Positions 1 through 5,635 of a stretch of DNA of 6,119 nucleotides are shown here, piece after piece. The notes under the pieces are model-generated. The model was given only the letters and a program-made list of their open reading frames with translations. It did no database searches and was not told the origin of the DNA. The translations under genes and the position numbers were made by a program. Each line of letters starts with the position of its first letter. Position 1 is the stretch's first letter. The stretch comes from Leptotrichia sp. oral taxon 215 (lineage in GTDB: Bacteria; Fusobacteriota; Fusobacteriia; Fusobacteriales; Leptotrichiaceae), in the NCBI GenBank assembly GCA_905371725.1, contig CAJPML010000070.1, positions 1 to 6,119 on the forward strand, given 5' to 3'.

Positions 1-327
1 AGGAAGAAGTTCAAAAATAGTTTCTCTTCCTTTTTTTGTAAGTTTTATGTAAGTAATACGTTTATCTGTTTCAGATTTATTTCTACAGATAAGTTCCATC
101 TTTTCGAGCTTATTTACTATATAAGTGATACTTCCACTTGTAATTAACATTTTTTCACCTATTTTCTGTGTTGTCTGTTCTCCTTTCTGAAACAGAAGAT
201 CAAGAACAGAAAAATCCGTCAGATTTAATCCAAATTTTGAAATATTTTCATTGAGAACTTTTGCGAAATAGCTGTTTACCTGAGTAAGTGTAATGACAGT
301 ATTTAGAAGCTCTTTATATTTTAACAT
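1..327 (-). CDS. MarR-family transcriptional regulator, 3' part cut by window edge
   Basis: This is the N-terminal 109 codons of a winged-helix DNA-binding repressor or activator, starting at ATG 325-327 and still open at position 1. Family members are usually about 140-150 residues, so roughly the last quarter (end of the wing and C-terminal dimerisation helix) is missing. A first helix (LKYKELLNTVITLTQV) leads into the winged-helix core. The segment FGLNLTDFSVLDLLFQKGEQ is followed by a recognition-helix region (SGSITYIVNKLEK), and the wing carries the family hallmark DKRITYIKLTKKG. By recall, not alignment, the core resembles the MhqR/YkvE branch. There is no His and only one Cys, which argues against an AdcR-type zinc sensor. 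A strong Shine-Dalgarno (AAGGTGAT, 5 nt before ATG) supports the start. It is divergent from the uptake operon; whether it controls that operon is unknown. Confidence 0.92.
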   Translation of the reverse strand, partial: MLKYKELLNTVITLTQVNSYFAKVLNENISKFGLNLTDFSVLDLLFQKGEQTTQKIGEKMLITSGSITYIVNKLEKMELICRNKSETDKRITYIKLTKKGRETIFELLP

Positions 328-331
328 CTAT

Positions 332-339
332 ATCACCTT
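332..339 (-). promoter_or_regulatory. Shine-Dalgarno of the MarR-family gene
   Basis: On the minus strand this reads AAGGTGAT, close to the full anti-Shine-Dalgarno complement, with its last base 5 nt before the ATG at 327. It decides the start, and it touches the inverted repeat at 339-362. Confidence 0.8.
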
Positions 340-362
340 ATTATCTTGGTTTTAAGATAATA
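339..362. promoter_or_regulatory. Inverted repeat, probable autoregulatory operator of the MarR-family gene
   Basis: A perfect 9-bp inverted repeat (TATTATCTT, 6-nt spacer, AAGATAATA) covers the last bases of the regulator's -10 element, its predicted transcription start and its early leader. MarR proteins bind as dimers to palindromes of about 16-20 bp and often repress their own genes from such positions, so this is the best operator candidate in the window. The core TATCTTG...AAGATA resembles, from memory, the TATCT...AGATA boxes of MhqR-like repressors. A second, overlapping perfect 12-bp palindrome, GATAATATTATC, lies at 356-367. Binding itself is inferred. Confidence 0.7.
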
Positions 363-388
363 TTATCAAATTACATTTTTTTTGTCAA
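360..388 (-). promoter_or_regulatory. Sigma-70-type promoter of the MarR-family gene
   Basis: Reading the minus strand, a consensus -35 TTGACA (388 to 383) is followed by a 17-nt spacer containing an A-run and then a -10 TAATAT (365 to 360). Transcription would start near 353, giving a leader of about 26 nt that contains the Shine-Dalgarno. The hexamers and spacing are near ideal even allowing for the AT-rich background. Confidence 0.75.
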
Positions 389-504
389 ACTATTATATGT
401 GAGCAGATATATGTAAAAACAGAAAAAATAATATGTGAAAAAGAAAATAAAAATGCAAAGAAAAAACTTTTAAAAAAATTAATCTATTTTTACAACAAAT
501 AAAT
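389..504. other. AT-rich stretch between the divergent promoters
   Basis: No gene or structured RNA is visible here. The stretch is dominated by A-runs on the plus strand. The part at about 463-500 (AAAAAACTTTTAAAAAAATT and on) is suitably placed to act as an UP element for the promoter starting at 505. ATATGTGA occurs at 395-402 and 431-438, with a variant ATATGTAA at 409-416. The spacing is irregular (14 and 22 nt), so an activator site is only a weak possibility. Confidence 0.4.
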
Positions 505-533
505 TTGACTATTATAAATTTATAAGATAGAAT
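505..533 (+). promoter_or_regulatory. Sigma-70-type promoter of the exbB-led uptake operon
   Basis: A -35 TTGACT (505-510), a 17-nt spacer and a -10 TAGAAT (528-533) make a near-consensus promoter. Transcription should start near 540, leaving about 35 nt of leader before the exbB ATG. That is too short for a riboswitch. No other promoter as good is seen before the downstream genes, so this probably drives the whole rightward operon. Confidence 0.75.
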
Positions 534-545
534 ATTATTGCTATC
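512..545. promoter_or_regulatory. Symmetric sequences within the operon promoter (possible operators)
   Basis: Two symmetric elements sit inside the promoter. A perfect 14-bp palindrome, TTATAAATTTATAA, fills most of the spacer between -35 and -10 (512-525). A 5-bp inverted repeat, GATAG-N10-CTATC (526-545), spans the -10 and the predicted start site. Either place would suit a repressor of an uptake operon. AT-only palindromes arise easily at this base composition, so regulator binding is a guess. Confidence 0.35.
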
Positions 546-575
546 AAAATAAATTACTTTGAAAGGAAAATAAAA

Positions 576-1226
576 ATGCTAATACATTATTTTATTGCAG
601 GTGGAATATTTATGTGGGGAATATTGCTGGCATCAATATGTGGCTTTGCAATAGTTCTCGAAAAATTATGGCTTTTTCTTACAAAGGAAAAAGATTATAC
701 AAAAGAATATAGAGGGCAGCTGTTTAAATTACTGCTGACAGAAAGTAAAGATGAAATAGTAAAGGTTACTAAGGAAAAAAAAGATTCTGTATCAAAAATT
801 ATTACTAAAACGATGAATAGTATAGACCTGGATTTGGACGGAATAGAGGAATCAGAAAGGGAATATCTTGAAGAAATAATACGGGAAGCTATTCTGGCAC
901 AGACAGGAGAGTTGGAAAAAGGAATGTGGCTTCTTGGAGCAGTTGTAAATACTGCACCGCAATTAGGACTTCTTGGAACTGTTACTGGAATGATTGCTTC
1001 ATTTTCTGCATTGACAGCGAATAATGCCGACAGTGCAAAAGCTGTTGCGGCTGGTATATCTGAAGCACTTTATACAACTGCTTTCGGATTGATTGTAGCT
1101 ATACCTTCATTAGTCTTCTATAACTATTTTAACAGAAGAATAGATGCAATAATTCTCGAAATGGAAAGAGCTGCCCTGCATTTTCTTACTAGAATTAAAA
1201 AGCATGAAACTGTTTGTAGAAGATAA
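576..1226 (+). CDS. exbB: ExbB/TolQ/MotA-family proton channel subunit
   Basis: This is the inner-membrane ExbB subunit of the proton-driven motor that, with ExbD and TonB, energises outer-membrane receptors. The 216-residue protein has three hydrophobic segments at about 8-33, 117-145 and 164-186, with a charged cytoplasmic stretch between the first two, as expected for ExbB. The signature TAPQLGLLGTVTGMI (126-140) matches the family's pore-helix motif. GISEALYTTAFGLIVAIPS (160-178) matches the third helix and includes Glu163, equivalent by recall to the conserved Glu of E. coli ExbB. The start has AAAGGA 8 nt upstream. It is first in the operon, 57 nt before exbD. TolQ is the main alternative, but the receptor and ABC importer downstream, with no tol-pal genes, favour ExbB. 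Confidence 0.93.
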   Translation: MLIHYFIAGGIFMWGILLASICGFAIVLEKLWLFLTKEKDYTKEYRGQLFKLLLTESKDEIVKVTKEKKDSVSKIITKTMNSIDLDLDGIEESEREYLEEIIREAILAQTGELEKGMWLLGAVVNTAPQLGLLGTVTGMIASFSALTANNADSAKAVAAGISEALYTTAFGLIVAIPSLVFYNYFNRRIDAIILEMERAALHFLTRIKKHETVCRR

Positions 1227-1283
1227 ATAGCGAAGGGTGTCATTAGGAATAAAAATATTTCTATTTGTGAAAGGAATTAAAAG

Positions 1284-1703
1284 ATGAAATTTGTAAACCG
1301 TAGAAGTAAGCAGAATACCGAAATATCAATGTTAAATCTAATAGATGTAATATTTATGCTTCTTATATTTTTTATGATTGCAACTACATTTAATAAATAT
1401 TCACAATTTCAGCTGTCCATGCCTAAATCTGATGCAAAATTTGATAAAAAGGAAGAAACAAGGGCAGAAATAGTAGTAGATAGAAATAAAAACTACTACA
1501 TAAAAATAGGAGACAATGTGAAAAAAGTTTCTTTAGAGGGTATTCCTGCTGAAGTGAAAAAACTACCAAAAGAACTTTTAGGAAATATAACAGTTACTGC
1601 AGATGAGCATTTGGAGTATGGAGTTATAGTGGAAACAATGGCAAAGTTAAGAGACCAGAATATAAAGAATATTAATCTTAATATACAAAAAAATAATAAA
1701 TAA
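1284..1703 (+). CDS. exbD: ExbD/TolR-family motor subunit
   Basis: This is the partner of ExbB: a single-pass inner-membrane protein with a periplasmic domain that couples proton flow to TonB. The 139-residue protein has a short basic cytoplasmic N-terminus (NRRSKQ) and one membrane helix at about 17-36. The hallmark membrane Asp, Asp21, lies in NLIDVIFMLLIFFMIATTF and corresponds to the essential proton-carrying Asp of ExbD/TolR. The periplasmic domain (about 40-139) ends in a Lys/Asn-rich tail and includes the typical ITVTADEHLEYGVIVETMAKLR strand-helix region in two parts (ITVTADEHLEYG, then VIVETMAKLR). The start has AAGGAA 7 nt upstream. Length is normal for the family. It follows exbB in the usual order, but no tonB follows it. 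Confidence 0.94.
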   Translation: MKFVNRRSKQNTEISMLNLIDVIFMLLIFFMIATTFNKYSQFQLSMPKSDAKFDKKEETRAEIVVDRNKNYYIKIGDNVKKVSLEGIPAEVKKLPKELLGNITVTADEHLEYGVIVETMAKLRDQNIKNINLNIQKNNK

Positions 1704-1728
1704 AATACAACTAATGATGAAAGGAGAA

Positions 1729-1756
1729 GTGTGACAGATGTATATTAATGTCACAC
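1729..1756 (+). repeat. Perfect 8-bp stem-loop between exbD and the receptor gene
   Basis: GTGTGACA (1729-1736) and TGTCACAC (1749-1756) are exact reverse complements around a 12-nt loop. With four G-C pairs per stem it stands out from the AT-rich background. No T-run follows, so it is not an intrinsic terminator. The 3' arm ends 2 nt before the receptor's Shine-Dalgarno (1759-1764). It could be an mRNA element that tunes receptor translation or stability, or a DNA operator for a dimeric regulator. The sequence does not decide between these. Confidence 0.7.
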
Positions 1757-1764
1757 ATAGGTGA
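1738..1764 (+). CDS. Possible 8-residue leader ORF upstream of the receptor gene
   Basis: ATG 1738-1740 opens a short frame, MYINVTHR, ending at TGA 1762-1764. AAAGGAG at 1720-1726 lies 11 nt before the ATG, slightly far but usable, and otherwise has no gene to serve. The ATG sits in the loop of the stem at 1729-1756. The last codon and stop (AGG TGA) form the receptor's Shine-Dalgarno, and the receptor ATG follows 5 nt after the stop. Translation of this frame could open the stem and deliver ribosomes to the receptor start. The frame is so short that chance is a real alternative. Confidence 0.25.
   Translation: MYINVTHR
1759..1764 (+). promoter_or_regulatory. Shine-Dalgarno that fixes the receptor start at ATG 1770
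   Basis: AGGTGA lies 5 nt before ATG 1770-1772. The longer in-frame alternative, GTG 1761, lies inside this element and has no Shine-Dalgarno of its own at a usable distance: the only purine-rich candidate, AAAGGAG at 1720-1726, is 34 nt away and separated by the stem-loop. Confidence 0.75.
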
Positions 1765-1769
1765 AACGT

Positions 1770-3845
1770 ATGTTAAAAAAAATTGCGATTTTAAGTTTAA
1801 TTTTAGCTGCATTTTCTCTATATGCAGAGGGAGAATATGAAGGAAGGCTTCAGGAAACAGTTGTTACAGCGACAGGATTTAGTGATAATATTGACAACCA
1901 GATAAAAAATATTACCGTTATTACATCTGAAGATATTCAGGAAAAGGGTTACAACAATGTGGAAGATATATTGAAACAAGCTCCTGGAATAAACATAACT
2001 CAGACAGGATTTGGATCTGCTGTTGATATAAGAGGACAAGGAAGATTTGGACTTGGAACAAGTGGAAATGTTTCCAAAGCGGTTTCTTCTGTAAAAATTC
2101 TTATTGATGGCGATATTGCGATGGATACAATCGATACTTCACATGCATATGTTCCATTAAATACAATATCAGTTAATGACATCGAGAGAATTGAAATAAT
2201 AAATGGTGGAGGAACTGTACTTTATGGAAGTGGTACTAGAGGTGGAGTAGTAAATATTATTACTAAAAACAGAACAAAAGAAGGAACATCAGGAAAAGTA
2301 TATTATCAGAACAGTTCTTATGGAACAAATAAACTTGGGTTTGATACAGGAATAAATTTTGATAATAAATTTATAATAGATTTAGGATATGAAAATACTA
2401 ATGGAAAAGGTTATAGAAAAGGTGAAAAGGAATCATATGATTATTTAAAAGGTGGTTTAAAATACAATATAACAGATAATCATAGCTTGAAATTTAAAGC
2501 GGCAAGATATAATTCTGAAGAAACTTTTGCAGGTGCATTAACTGAAGCACAGCTTTTAAAAGACAGAAAGCAATCAGGTGATTTGAGTCGTATTGAAGTT
2601 GAAAGAAAAGAATATAGCTTAGGTTATGATGCAAAATTAACAGATAGTTTTAAACTTTCTTTATTAGGTTATAAACAAAATACAGTTAAATTATCTCCAG
2701 GAGTATCTGAAACACAATTTAAAGATATAAAAAAAGGTATAAACTTTAAGGGAAATTATGAACTGGAAAATGGAAATATAGTTTTTGGATATAACTATGT
2801 TGATCATGAAGGAAGCAGAAGACAGACTATATTTGGAACTCCTATAATAAGTGTAGATTTATCTAAAAGAACAAATTCTTTCTATTTGTTAGGACGTCAT
2901 AAAATAGTTGATAAATTAGAAGGAACAGCAGGATACAGATATGAAAGGGCAGAATATGAAACAAATAGAAAAGTTCCTGCTTCAGTGACGAGAGTTCCAG
3001 GAGTACCATTGCCTGTTCGTATACCAGCAAGAGAAACAGTAGGAACTAAGAAGGAAAATAACAGTGCCTATGAATTGGGACTTAATTATAAATATTCTGA
3101 TACAGGAAATGTATATGTAAAATATGAAAGAGGATTTAGATCTCCAGCTGCTACTGAATTTGTTGATTATGCACCAGGAGCAAGAATTTACACATTGAAT
3201 AATATAAAAACAGAAAAATTTGATACATATGAATTAGGATTTAAAGACATGTTATGGAATTCTTTCGTAAGTGCGACAGCATTCCATACAGTAACAAATA
3301 ATGAAATATATCTTAATATGGATCATGGACTGGCATCAGGCCCTATTACAGCAAACTGGACTTTCCATAATTTAAAAGCAACAGAAAGAACAGGAATAGA
3401 ATTATTTGCTGAACAGTATTTTGGAAAATTAAGAGTAAATGAATCCTTCTCATATGTAAATGCTAAAATTAAAAAAGTTGGGGATGATGTATTAGCATCG
3501 ACAACTCATAAATTTAAAGATGGTCAGAAAATACCAGGAGTTCCTTCTGTAAAGGCAACATTAGGATTGGACTATGAAATAGTTGACGGTCTAAAAACAA
3601 CAGCTAATTTAAACTATTATTCAAATGCTGTGGATAACTACAATAAGAAAATACCTTCTTATTCTACTACTGATTTAGGATTAAAATATAAACATCAAAG
3701 TGGATTTGGATTAACTGCCGGGGTTAAAAATGTATTTAATAAAAAATATAATATAAGTCAGACTACAAATACTTTTACAGGACTTACAACTTATTCTCCT
3801 GCAGATGAAAGAACATACTTTATAGGAGCAAGCTATGAATTCTAA
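1770..3845 (+). CDS. TonB-dependent outer-membrane receptor
   Basis: This is a 22-strand-barrel type receptor that binds a scarce ligand at the cell surface and imports it using TonB-ExbB-ExbD. From ATG 1770 it has 691 residues. A signal peptide (MLKKIAILSLILAAFSLYA) probably ends after Ala19. A TonB box follows at about 29-34 (ETVVTA), then the plug domain at about 40-165, with EDIQEKGYNNVEDILKQAPG, VDIRGQG and the terminal GGTVLYGSGTRGGVVNIITK. The rest is the barrel, ending TYFIGASYEF with the C-terminal Phe expected for BAM-dependent assembly. FRSP (456-459) and NNIKTE (477-482) resemble the FRAP/NPNL pair of heme receptors, but no His lies between them. The ligand is unassigned: siderophore, heme and cobalamin all remain possible. 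Leucine is mostly TTA, unlike the ABC genes downstream. Its end overlaps the permease start by 11 nt. Confidence 0.95.
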   Translation: MLKKIAILSLILAAFSLYAEGEYEGRLQETVVTATGFSDNIDNQIKNITVITSEDIQEKGYNNVEDILKQAPGINITQTGFGSAVDIRGQGRFGLGTSGNVSKAVSSVKILIDGDIAMDTIDTSHAYVPLNTISVNDIERIEIINGGGTVLYGSGTRGGVVNIITKNRTKEGTSGKVYYQNSSYGTNKLGFDTGINFDNKFIIDLGYENTNGKGYRKGEKESYDYLKGGLKYNITDNHSLKFKAARYNSEETFAGALTEAQLLKDRKQSGDLSRIEVERKEYSLGYDAKLTDSFKLSLLGYKQNTVKLSPGVSETQFKDIKKGINFKGNYELENGNIVFGYNYVDHEGSRRQTIFGTPIISVDLSKRTNSFYLLGRHKIVDKLEGTAGYRYERAEYETNRKVPASVTRVPGVPLPVRIPARETVGTKKENNSAYELGLNYKYSDTGNVYVKYERGFRSPAATEFVDYAPGARIYTLNNIKTEKFDTYELGFKDMLWNSFVSATAFHTVTNNEIYLNMDHGLASGPITANWTFHNLKATERTGIELFAEQYFGKLRVNESFSYVNAKIKKVGDDVLASTTHKFKDGQKIPGVPSVKATLGLDYEIVDGLKTTANLNYYSNAVDNYNKKIPSYSTTDLGLKYKHQSGFGLTAGVKNVFNKKYNISQTTNTFTGLTTYSPADERTYFIGASYEF

Positions 3846-4833
3846 TATAAATATGAGAAAAATATACTTAGGATTGTCATTTTTTCTAATTATATTCATA
3901 TTTATATCACTTTCCCTTGGAGATACAAAGATATCAATAAAGGAAATAATGGGTCTTTTGACAGATAAAAATTTTATAGATGAAAAAAATATAAGATCAA
4001 TACTTTTTGATGTGAGATTACCTAGAATATTTATGGCAATCTTGATAGGAATGCTACTGGCAAGTTCTGGGACAGTCGTACAGACTGTCTTCCAGAACCC
4101 TCTGGCAGACCCTTATATAATTGGGATATCCGCAAGTGCCACTTTTGGTGCGGTAATTGCATATATGCTTGATTTACCTGATGTAATGTACGGAATATTG
4201 GGATTTGTAACTTCAGTAGTCGTTTCCCTTATTATATTCAGGCTTTCAAAATCTAAGACAAAAACTGATATAACGACGTTACTTATTGTAGGGATAGCTA
4301 TTTCATCCTTTCTGGGGGCATTTACCTCCTTCAGTATTTATATGATAGGACAGGATTCCTTCAGGATAGTGACATGGATGATGGGATATATAGGAGCGGC
4401 ATCATGGCTGAAAGTCTCCATTCTTATAGTTCCCCTTGTTATATCAATTATGTATTTTTATCTGAAGAGACATGAACTGGATCTTCTGCTTAGTGGAGAT
4501 GAGGAAGCTCATTCCCTGGGACTGAATGTAGGAAAATTAAAGAAAAATATGCTTATTGTTTCATCCCTGATTGTAGGGTTTTCGGTAGCATTTACTGGAA
4601 TGATAGGCTTTGTAGGACTTATTGTACCTCATACGATAAGACTTCTGGCAAAAAGCAGCAGTAATACAAAACTGATACCTTTGTCTACATTAGGCGGAGG
4701 ATTATTTTTACTTATATGTGATACAATTGGAAGAATGGTGCTGAATCCTATTGAAATTCCGATAGGTGTTGTAACGGCATTTTTTGGAGCTCCTTTTTTT
4801 CTGTATCTTGCAATAAGAAGAAGAGGTGTATAG
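3835..4833 (+). CDS. FecCD/BtuC-family ABC importer permease
   Basis: This is the inner-membrane channel of a type II ABC importer for siderophores, heme, cobalamin or related chelates. The protein has 332 residues, the normal family length, and many hydrophobic segments consistent with about ten helices. Family motifs are clear: RLPR (61-64), SGTVVQTVFQNPLADPYIIG (78-97), the ATPase-coupling region GDEEAHSLGLNVG (221-233), GFVGLIVPHTIRLL (258-271), and the C-terminal IPIGVVTAFFGAPFF (308-322). It is a single permease gene, so a homodimer is expected. ATG 3835 lies inside the last codons of the receptor gene, with AGGAG 6 nt upstream. This implies translational coupling. An internal ATG at 3853 is possible but lacks as good a ribosome site. 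The ATPase follows at 4838. Confidence 0.95.
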   Translation: MNSNINMRKIYLGLSFFLIIFIFISLSLGDTKISIKEIMGLLTDKNFIDEKNIRSILFDVRLPRIFMAILIGMLLASSGTVVQTVFQNPLADPYIIGISASATFGAVIAYMLDLPDVMYGILGFVTSVVVSLIIFRLSKSKTKTDITTLLIVGIAISSFLGAFTSFSIYMIGQDSFRIVTWMMGYIGAASWLKVSILIVPLVISIMYFYLKRHELDLLLSGDEEAHSLGLNVGKLKKNMLIVSSLIVGFSVAFTGMIGFVGLIVPHTIRLLAKSSSNTKLIPLSTLGGGLFLLICDTIGRMVLNPIEIPIGVVTAFFGAPFFLYLAIRRRGV

Positions 4834-4837
4834 AATT

Positions 4838-5623
4838 ATGAAAAAAGATATTTCAATAGAAAACGTCAGTTTCAGTTATGGATTAAGTGAGGAAAATTTA
4901 TTCAATGAAATAAATTTAAACATAGAAAAAGGAAAATTTATAGGTATTTTAGGGCCTAACGGATGTGGTAAATCAACACTTCTCAAAGTAATATTAAAAT
5001 ATTTACATCCAAGACAGGGAATTATTAAAATTGATAATAAGGAATTAAAGGAATACAGTCAGTCAGAGCTTGCTGAGATATTAAGTTTTGTTCCACAGAA
5101 ATCATCCCTTACAATGCCTCTGACAGTGGAAGATGTAGTTTATATGGGGAGAGTTCCTTATATAAAAAACAGGTGGATAGGATTTGATAGGGAAGACAGG
5201 GAAAAAGTGGAGAAAATAATGCAGATGCTTAAAATAGACCAATTTAAAAACAGAGTCATTTTTTCACTGTCGGGAGGAGAATTTCAGAGAGTTCTTCTGG
5301 CAAGGGCACTTGTTCAGAATACAAATATAATGCTGCTTGATGAGCCTACTTCAGCTCTTGATATGAATTATGCACTGGAGATAATGAAGCTGACTTCATA
5401 TTTTGTAAAAAATGAAAATCTTACTGCAGTAATGGTGCTTCATGATCTGAATCTTGCTTCAATGTACTGCGACAGCATAATATTGCTGAAGGAAGGAAAA
5501 ATAGCATATGAAGGCACTCCAAAGGAACTTTTTAGGCCTGAAATTCTGGAAGAAATATATGGATTTAACTGTGAAGTGATAGAAAATAACGGTTTTTCTT
5601 ATGTAATACCGAATAAGATTTAG
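4838..5623 (+). CDS. FepC/BtuD-type ABC importer ATPase
   Basis: This cytoplasmic ATPase powers the adjacent permease. The 261-residue protein has every ABC motif intact: Walker A GPNGCGKST (39-47), Q-loop Gln87 (FVPQKSS), signature LSGGEFQR (144-151), Walker B IMLLDEP (164-170), D-loop SALD (172-175) and H-loop His202 (VLHDLNLA). The VEDVVYMGR segment (97-105) and the LHDLNLASMYCD segment are typical of the iron-chelate/cobalamin import subfamily. ATG 4838 is preferred because AGAGGTG (4822-4828) lies 9 nt upstream. An in-frame GTG at 4826, which would add four residues and overlap the permease end, lies within that element. The permease stop is 4 nt before this start and the lipoprotein gene follows after 12 nt, so the three are an import unit. 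Confidence 0.95.
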   Translation: MKKDISIENVSFSYGLSEENLFNEINLNIEKGKFIGILGPNGCGKSTLLKVILKYLHPRQGIIKIDNKELKEYSQSELAEILSFVPQKSSLTMPLTVEDVVYMGRVPYIKNRWIGFDREDREKVEKIMQMLKIDQFKNRVIFSLSGGEFQRVLLARALVQNTNIMLLDEPTSALDMNYALEIMKLTSYFVKNENLTAVMVLHDLNLASMYCDSIILLKEGKIAYEGTPKELFRPEILEEIYGFNCEVIENNGFSYVIPNKI

Positions 5624-5627
5624 GAGG
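5622..5627 (+). promoter_or_regulatory. Shine-Dalgarno of the lipoprotein gene overlapping the ATPase stop
   Basis: AGGAGG, a perfect anti-Shine-Dalgarno match, begins within the ATPase TAG (5621-5623) and lies 8 nt before ATG 5636. It fixes the start of the lipoprotein gene and is the strongest ribosome site in the operon, consistent with the surplus of binding protein over transporter that such systems usually need. Confidence 0.8.
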
Positions 5628-5635
5628 CAAAATCA

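Noticed and set aside
1..327. AdcR-type zinc-sensing MarR regulator
   Set aside because: The visible 109 residues contain no His and one Cys, so most AdcR metal ligands are absent.
1227..1283. Terminator or promoter between exbB and exbD
   Set aside because: Only a short AT-rich near-palindrome (around AAAATATTT) is present, with no stable stem and no good -35/-10 pair.
1731..1748. Five-codon frame starting at GTG 1731
   Set aside because: It uses a weaker start codon only 4 nt after AAAGGAG and ends inside the loop; the ATG 1738 frame has the more meaningful stop position.
1729..1756. Intrinsic terminator after exbD
   Set aside because: The stem is followed by ATAGGTGAAACG with no T-run, and the receptor gene begins at once.
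1761..1769. GTG 1761 as the receptor start, adding three residues
   Set aside because: This GTG is part of the AGGTGA Shine-Dalgarno for ATG 1770 and has no ribosome site of its own; the signal peptide is complete from 1770.
1818..2182. Minus-strand open frames opposite the receptor gene (also 3711-3899 and 5620-5930)
   Set aside because: They lie antisense to well-supported genes, lack ribosome sites and recognisable motifs, and look like shadows of those genes.
4826..4837. GTG 4826 as the ATPase start
   Set aside because: It lies inside AGAGGTG, which is well spaced for ATG 4838; the four extra residues precede the conserved ABC N-terminus.
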